A DNA stretch of 9,490 bases, taken from NCBI GenBank assembly GCA_030751555.1, contig JASMFX010000100.1, positions 1 through 9,490 of the forward strand. Reading direction: 5' to 3'. This stretch comes from Candidatus Woesearchaeota archaeon. GTDB lineage: Archaea > Nanoarchaeota > Nanoarchaeia > Woesearchaeales > CALCXY01. The position numbers and the translations under genes are program-made. This document shows, piece by piece, positions 5,949 through 9,490 of the stretch (position 1 is its first letter; each line of letters starts with the position of its first letter). The notes below the pieces were generated by a model. The model did not search any database. It saw nothing but the letters and a program-made list of their open reading frames with translations, and was not told the origin of the DNA.

Positions 5949-6275
5949 ATGGGATCAAAGGCATACAGTAAAAAGAGGCATACTAAAGTAATGTTTTTGG
6001 GTGGACTGATTGGGATTTTACTACTTGTTATTATCTCAATGCCTGGCAGGATTGACTTGGGAATAGGAACTGGATTCTCCAATTTAGTAGGTAACGCTTA
6101 TCAAACAGAGTGTCAGATGGCGCAGACCTTTGTTGTTAAATATCATGAAGCATCAGAGCAGGCTTTGAGTAATTATGAATTATCCCAGCAAGAAGAGAAT
6201 TATGGAGTCTATCTTAGCTATCTATTAGAAGCAAATGAGCAGCAGGATATTATTGATAACTGTTTAGGGAGGTGA
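5949..6275 (+). CDS. Hypothetical single-pass membrane protein with two extracytoplasmic Cys
   Basis: A 108-residue protein with a basic N-terminus (MGSKAYSKKRHTK) and one membrane segment at about 14-31 (VMFLGGLIGILLLVIIS). It is followed by a soluble domain of about 75 residues rich in Glu, Gln and Tyr and probably helical. The positive-inside rule puts the C-terminal domain outside. That domain has exactly two cysteines, Cys55 and Cys105, which could form a disulfide bracketing the helical region. I do not recognise the family. Its stop TGA (6273-6275) lies inside the ribosome site of the downstream histone-fold gene, so the two are co-transcribed and probably translationally coupled. No N-terminal lipobox is present. 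Confidence 0.8.
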   Translation: MGSKAYSKKRHTKVMFLGGLIGILLLVIISMPGRIDLGIGTGFSNLVGNAYQTECQMAQTFVVKYHEASEQALSNYELSQQEENYGVYLSYLLEANEQQDIIDNCLGR

Positions 6276-6276
6276 T
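6268..6276 (+). promoter_or_regulatory. Perfect ribosome site of the histone-fold gene, overlapping upstream stop
   Basis: GGAGGTGAT is a nine-base perfect complement of the ATCACCTCC at the 16S 3' end, three bases before the ATG at 6280. It spans the TGA of the upstream gene, a classic coupling arrangement, and it decides the start of this very short gene. Confidence 0.85.
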
Positions 6277-6279
6277 TGG

Positions 6280-6453
6280 ATGATAGTTGTAAAAGCAAAA
6301 ATAAAGGAATATGCAAAGGTAAATGATAAATCATTGAATGTTTCAGGAGATGTTGCAGAAAAACTCAATGGAAGAATTATTTCAATGATAAAGGATGCAA
6401 GCTTGCGTGCAAAAGAGAATGGCAGGAATACCTTAATGGCTAAGGATTTTTAG
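6280..6453 (+). CDS. Small archaeal histone-fold protein (57 aa)
   Basis: A 57-residue protein translated from the ATG directly after a perfect ribosome site. It resembles single histone-fold proteins: a short N-terminal strand/helix (MIVVKAKIKEYA), a central amphipathic helix (about 20-47, NVSGDVAEKLNGRIISMIKD continuing to RAKENG), and the loop-plus-helix signature GRNTLMAKDF, where Arg49 and Thr51 match the paired Arg-Thr of the histone L2 loop and Asp56 the conserved acidic residue. The start KIKEYA with NVSGD is closer to the DUF1931-type minimal histone fold than to the 66-70-residue HMf histones. It stops right after the start of the third helix, so it is shorter than classical archaeal histones. 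It probably binds DNA as a dimer. Its TAG overlaps the stop of the convergent coiled-coil gene (6450-6453). Whether it is a chromatin protein or something specialised is unknown. Confidence 0.78.
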   Translation: MIVVKAKIKEYAKVNDKSLNVSGDVAEKLNGRIISMIKDASLRAKENGRNTLMAKDF

Positions 6454-6986
6454 TCAATCTTAGAACGTATCATGTCAATTTTTCCCTGAAGCATCTTAAT
6501 TTTTACTTTATTGGCTCGCTTGTGTCTGCTTAGTCTTTTTAATTTATCCTCTAATTCTTCCAGCCTTTTTTGGATAGGATCCTCACTAGGAGTTGGAGTT
6601 GAACCACTAATTTTTTTCTCCAATGCTTTTACTCTCTTTTCATTAATCTTGTGCGAATTCAGATAGCTGCCAAGTTTTGAGTCGAGCTCAGCGATTCGGT
6701 TATGGAGCCTACCACTGTAGCCCTCTTGATCAAAAACATGCTTGATGATGGATCTCTCCTTTTCAAGCGCAATAGCAATTTTATCTTCTAGATCAGCTAA
6801 TTCATCAGCAATATCTTTTGGAGAAGTTTTTGTTTTAGAGATTTTCTTAAGCTTAGTCAGCTGGTCACGGAGCTTAGTGATTGCAAATTCTCTGTCTTCG
6901 AATTTTCTAAATGCAAAACAAACATGCTTAAAGTAGTTAGTAAGCAAAGCTTTGTCAACATGGGCAAATGTAGCTGGTTCGATCAT
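6450..6986 (-). CDS. Coiled-coil protein of unknown function
   Basis: A 178-residue, highly charged, soluble protein. Residues 1-30 form a short helical head (ATFAHVDKALLTNYFKHVCF), then three heptad-like coiled-coil stretches at about 33-85, 94-127 and 136-178, separated by Gly and by a Ser/Thr/Pro hinge (GSTPTPSEDP, 128-137). The C-terminal stretch is strongly basic (RLSRHKRANKVKIKMLQGKI), which could bind nucleic acid or a membrane. No family is recognised. It starts one base after the stop of the preceding proline-rich coiled-coil gene with no ribosome site of its own, so it probably depends on coupled translation. The two may form a structural complex. Its stop overlaps that of the convergent histone-fold gene. 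Confidence 0.8.
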   Translation of the reverse strand: MIEPATFAHVDKALLTNYFKHVCFAFRKFEDREFAITKLRDQLTKLKKISKTKTSPKDIADELADLEDKIAIALEKERSIIKHVFDQEGYSGRLHNRIAELDSKLGSYLNSHKINEKRVKALEKKISGSTPTPSEDPIQKRLEELEDKLKRLSRHKRANKVKIKMLQGKIDMIRSKID

Positions 6987-6987
6987 G

Positions 6988-7539
6988 TTAGAATAATCCT
7001 TTTTTCGGAGGAGGTGCTGGAGATGCAGTTACTCCTTGGGGCATAGGTCCTCCTGGTGCTTGCATTGGAGGGGGCATTGGTGGTGGGCCAGCAGGTGCCA
7101 TCGGTGCTCCTGGAGGTCCCATCGGTGGAGCAGGTCCTGGTGCTCCAAAAGGTGGAGGAGCGCTAGGCCTTACAGGCGGAGCCATTGGTTTATCATGATG
7201 AGCTGGAGCGCTCGGATGCCCTTTTAATTCTTTCATCATATCTGCAACTGCTACTATGCCTTCAGCAATTTTTTCGTTTTGATTAAGAACATCATGGAGA
7301 TTTTCTGATAAAGTGTTTACTTTTTTGAGAACTTCTTCATTATGGTCTTGCTCAGCCTTCATGCTTCTACTTGCTTCCCTAAAAATATCAATAAGACTGT
7401 TAATACTTAACTGAAGATTGTCCATTGAAGTGTGAAAAGATATGTCAGAATCGTGTTCACCTCCTTTGAGGTTCTTTAATTCATTCTTTAGATCAATTAT
7501 TTCCTTGTGAGGAACTATCTCATAATCATCTTCTCCCAT
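6988..7539 (-). CDS. Coiled-coil protein with Pro/Gly/Met/Ala-rich C-terminal tail
   Basis: A 183-residue protein in two parts. Residues 1-106 are charged and helical, with coiled-coil potential at about 10-26 and 36-106 (for example NLQLSINSLIDIFREASRSM and VLKKVNTLSENLHDVLNQNE). Residues 108-183 are a low-complexity tail of Pro, Gly, Ala and Met (GAPGPAPPMGPPGAPMAPAG and similar), ending in basic PPPKKGLF. Such tails are usually disordered and bind proline-recognising partners or span an envelope layer. No signal peptide or membrane segment is present. I do not recognise a named family; the opening GEDDYEIVPHKEI is distinctive enough to search with. The start is supported by GAGGTGG (about 7546-7552) a few bases upstream and a TATA box at 7590-7597. 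It is the first gene of a two-gene unit with the following coiled-coil protein. The tail is encoded by repetitive GGTGC/CCTGG-type DNA, prone to length change. Confidence 0.82.
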   Translation of the reverse strand: MGEDDYEIVPHKEIIDLKNELKNLKGGEHDSDISFHTSMDNLQLSINSLIDIFREASRSMKAEQDHNEEVLKKVNTLSENLHDVLNQNEKIAEGIVAVADMMKELKGHPSAPAHHDKPMAPPVRPSAPPPFGAPGPAPPMGPPGAPMAPAGPPPMPPPMQAPGGPMPQGVTASPAPPPKKGLF

Positions 7540-7589
7540 TTAATCCACCTCTTTTTGGATTCTACTAATTGAGATTATGGAAATAAATG

Positions 7590-7597
7590 TTTATAAA
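7590..7597 (-). promoter_or_regulatory. TATA box of the coiled-coil operon
   Basis: On the minus strand ACC precedes TTTATAAA, a strong BRE plus TATA. A start about 25 nt downstream, near 7566, would leave a leader of about 27 nt that includes the GAGGTGG ribosome site. The same ACCTTTATAAA string serves the divergent rRNA promoter. Confidence 0.65.
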
Positions 7598-7657
7598 GGT
7601 TTGGGTTTTTTTCTTCTATTTTTAGATGAGATTTTTAGGTGGTTTACAACCGATACC

Positions 7658-7667
7658 TTTATAAATA
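7658..7667 (+). promoter_or_regulatory. TATA box of the 16S rRNA transcription unit
   Basis: TTTATAAATA preceded by the BRE-like CGATACC. It is the best-matching promoter in the 294-bp gap between the coiled-coil operon and the 16S gene. Transcription should start near 7690, giving a 16S leader of about 145 nt. Confidence 0.7.
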
Positions 7668-7689
7668 ACCTCAAACCCTCTAGATCTAC

Positions 7690-7833
7690 CAAAAATATGG
7701 TAATGATCACCTCCACTTTCTAATCAATAGGCACTATACATTCGCTAGTGCTTCACTAGGAAAGAAGTATAGTGTGTACCTGAATAGCATATTCATGTAT
7801 GAATGACAGTAGTTTCTAAAATGCGACCAAATA
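7690..7833 (+). other. 16S rRNA leader with hairpins and an anti-SD-like copy
   Basis: No protein gene is visible here. GATCACCTCCA at 7705-7715 is an exact 11-base copy of the 16S 3' end (9398-9408). A hairpin follows: CACTATAC (7732-7739) pairs with GTATAGTG (7767-7774) and encloses CTAGTG/CACTAG (7745-7750, 7754-7759) with a CTT loop. A small stem GAATA/TATTC lies at 7782-7794. The last bases before the 16S (CCAAATAA) can pair only briefly with the T-rich trailer, so the long leader-trailer processing stem usual in archaea is not evident. Confidence 0.55.
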
Positions 7834-8556
7834 ATTTCCGTTGATCCTGCGGAAGATTGCTGCTATTAGGATTCGATTTAGCCATGCAAGTTTATCTCGC
7901 AAGAGAGGCAAACTGCTCAGTAACACGTTGATAATCTGCCATTAGGTTCAGGATAACCTTGGGAAACTGAGGGTAATACTGAATAGAAGAATATATCTGG
8001 AATGATTTTTCTTTTAAAGCTCCGGCGCCTAATGATGAGTCAGCGGCGGATTAGGTTGTTGGTGAGGTAATGGCTCACCAAGCCGAAGATCCGTAAGGGC
8101 CTTGAAAGAGGGAGCCCTGAGAAGGACACTTAGACACTGGTCCTAGCCCTACGGGGTGCAGCAGGCGCGAAAACTCTACAATGCACGAAAGTGTGATAGG
8201 GGAATCCTAAGTGCTTTGCATTCGCAAGGCTTTTGCCAAGAGTAAATATCTTGGAGAATAAGTGGTGGGTCAGACGGGTGCCAGCCGCCGCGGTAACACC
8301 TGCGCCACAAGTGGGAATCATCTTTATTTGGCCTAAAGCGTCCGTAGCCGGTTAGATAAATCTTCTATTAAATCATAGAACTCAATTTTATGCAGGTAGA
8401 AGACACTGTTTAACTCGGGACCGGGAAGAGCTAGAAGTATTTGTGGGGGAGCGGTAAAATGCTATAATCCTACAAAGACTACCAGTGGCGAAGGCGTCTA
8501 GCTAGAACGGATCCGACGGTGAGGGACGAAAGCTAGGGTAGCGATCCGGATTAGAT

Positions 8557-8667
8557 ATCAGAAATTCTGCGAATTTATGAGTTTAGTCAAAAATTCTCTT
8601 CGATCGCAAGGTTTTTTTACTGAAGAGAGAAACATGATTAGACTAGCATCAGAATTTTTGACTAATT
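8557..8667 (+). other. Archaeal bulge-helix-bulge intron in the 16S 790 loop (111 nt)
   Basis: The conserved string GGATTAGATACCCGAGTAGTCC is split between GGATTAGAT (to 8556) and ACCCGAG (from 8668). The junctions fold as a canonical bulge-helix-bulge. TTAG (8551-8554) pairs with CTAA (8662-8665) as the 4-bp central helix. ATA (8555-8557) and TTA (8666-8668) are the two 3-nt bulges on opposite strands. TCAGAAATTCT (8558-8568) pairs with AGAATTTTTGA (8651-8661), one G-U, as the intron-side helix. GG/CC and C-G (8547-8549 with 8670-8672) form the exon side, next to an A-C mismatch. Cutting after the second base of each bulge and ligating gives the exact conserved rRNA sequence. The insertion point is between E. 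coli positions 793 and 794. The intron is too short for a homing endonuclease and contains none; splicing would rely on the tRNA splicing endonuclease and ligase. Confidence 0.9.
8583..8665 (+). repeat. Perfect 15-bp inverted repeat inside the 16S intron
   Basis: TTAGTCAAAAATTCT (8583-8597) is an exact reverse complement of AGAATTTTTGACTAA (8651-8665). The 5' arm is a near copy of the 5' splice-junction strand (8551-8568) with the 3-nt bulge removed. The 3' arm is the very strand used in the bulge-helix-bulge fold, so the two folds exclude each other. A further short stem CTTC/GAAG (8598-8601, 8622-8625) lies inside. Confidence 0.85.
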
Positions 8668-8770
8668 ACCCGAGTAGTCCTAGCTGTAAACGCTGCGAGC
8701 AAGGTGTTGCATAATCCTGTGATTATGCAGTGTCGAAACGAAGGTGTTAAGCTCGCCGCCTGGGAAGTAT

Positions 8771-8811
<41 letters not shown>

Positions 8812-9247
8812 TACAAGGGGTGCGGCGTGCGGTTTAATCTAATTCAACGCAGAGAATCTCACCAGAGGCGACGGCAGAGTGAAGGTCAAGCTGAAGACTT
8901 TACCTGACGAGCCGAGAGGTAGTGCATGGCCGTCGTCAGCTCGTGCCGTGAGGTGTCCTGTTAAGTCAGGCAACGAGCGAGACCTGCACCTATAATTGCT
9001 AACAACCTATTCTTAGGAATTGAGCACATTATAGGGACTGCCCTGGAAACAGGGAGGAAGGTGCAGGCTACGATAGGTCTGTATGCTCCGAATCTACTGG
9101 GCTACACGCGCGCAACAATGGTACGGACAATGGGACACAACTCCGAAAGGAGAAGTTAATCCTCGAAACCGTACCCTAGTACAGATTGAGGGTTGCAACT
9201 CACCCTCATGACGATGGAATCCCTAGTAATCGGACGTCATCATCGTC

Positions 9248-9292
<45 letters not shown>

Positions 9293-9367
9293 ACCGAGCC
9301 GGGTTTAGATGAGTATTAGTTTATTGATTGATCCGAATCTAAACTCAGTGAGGTGGGTTAAGTCGTC

Positions 9368-9407
<40 letters not shown>

Positions 9408-9408
9408 A

Positions 9409-9438
9409 TTTATTTTTTTTTTATTTTTTTTATTTTGA
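9409..9438 (+). terminator. T-rich terminator directly after 16S
   Basis: Runs of T broken by single A or G residues begin at the 16S 3' end. Archaeal RNA polymerase terminates at such T tracts. A terminator here would end the transcript before any 23S gene. No preceding hairpin beyond the 16S 3' domain is needed. Confidence 0.65.
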
Positions 9439-9452
9439 TATTTACAAAAAAA

Positions 9453-9460
9453 TATTTAAA
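9453..9460 (+). promoter_or_regulatory. Putative TATA box for a unit beyond the window
   Basis: TATTTAAA preceded by an A-rich stretch, after the T-rich terminator. A start would be expected near 9485. It suggests that a separate gene begins just past the window. The surrounding A+T richness makes chance matches likely. Confidence 0.4.
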
Positions 9461-9490
9461 CACATAAAACAAACCCAAATTATTCGGTAA

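Noticed and set aside
5782..5964. 60-codon minus-strand ORF over the tail array
   Set aside because: It is antisense to two tail copies that read as conserved DUF3179 ends on the plus strand, and it runs through the next gene's promoter.
7036..7227. 63-codon plus-strand ORF rich in Trp, Arg, Ser and His
   Set aside because: It is the antisense shadow of the proline-rich tail; the biased composition follows from the GGTGC/CCTGG repeats.
7592..7694. Minus-strand frame beginning TTG after a perfect GGAGGTGAT in the rRNA leader
   Set aside because: The spacing to TTG is about 13 nt, the 34-codon product is Lys/Leu-rich without pattern, and it runs over both TATA boxes.
8130..8321. 63-codon minus-strand ORF inside 16S
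   Set aside because: It lies wholly within conserved rRNA sequence; it is a chance frame.
8557..8667. Group I intron or homing-endonuclease gene in the 16S insertion
   Set aside because: The insertion is 111 nt, has no LAGLIDADG-type coding and no group I core, while the bulge-helix-bulge explains both junctions exactly.
8557..8667. Insertion as a permanent helix 24 expansion
   Set aside because: Possible in principle, but it would break the functional 790 loop, and the precise restoration of the conserved sequence after bulge-helix-bulge cleavage makes splicing far more likely.

Overview
The window is archaeal. It carries a 16S rRNA gene with archaeal signature stretches (the 344F-type site at 8151-8170 and the 915-type site at 8792-8811). 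Its protein genes follow TATA boxes placed about 25 nt upstream, several apparently leaderless. Low G+C, short genes, many proteins of unknown family, an apparently stand-alone 16S gene and divergence at the 16S 5' end suggest a DPANN-type lineage (Woesearchaeota/Pacearchaeota-like). That placement is inference; no tree could be run.

Layout. 25-702 (+) is a CcdA-type membrane thiol-redox protein. 718-2285 (-) is a tight four-gene operon ending in a stand-alone receiver (CheY-like) protein; the other three products are unrecognised. It is divergent from 2428-3411 (+), an Lrp/AsnC-type regulator with two HTH modules in one chain. The gap between them holds both TATA boxes and an inverted repeat. 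3439-4566 (-) is an MtnA-type sugar-phosphate isomerase. 4709-5719 (+) is a DUF3179 lipoprotein, followed by two extra diverged copies of its last 15 codons, each with its own stop and each preceded by a hairpin. 5949-6453 (+) is a two-gene unit: a one-TM protein with two exported cysteines, then a 57-codon histone-fold protein. 6450-7539 (-) is a two-gene unit of coiled-coil proteins, the first with a Pro/Gly/Met/Ala-rich tail. 7658-9490 holds the rRNA promoter, leader, 16S gene, a T-rich terminator and a probable new promoter. No 23S, 5S or tRNA gene is visible.

Main discoveries. (1) The 16S gene is interrupted in the universally conserved 790 loop by a 111-nt insertion. The junctions fold into a canonical archaeal bulge-helix-bulge (two 3-nt bulges, 4-bp central helix), and cleavage after the second base of each bulge restores the conserved 790-loop sequence. 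A perfect 15-bp stem inside the intron uses the same 3' strand and would compete with the splicing fold. The insertion splits the standard 806R amplicon primer site. (2) The DUF3179 C-terminal tail occurs three times, with codons diverged mainly at synonymous positions. This suggests collapsed paralogues or spare C-terminal cassettes. (3) The 16S gene appears to be an independent transcription unit.

Working together: CcdA, the lipoprotein with a CxxC motif and the two-cysteine membrane protein hint at cell-surface thiol chemistry. The Lrp-like regulator probably controls itself and the divergent receiver operon.
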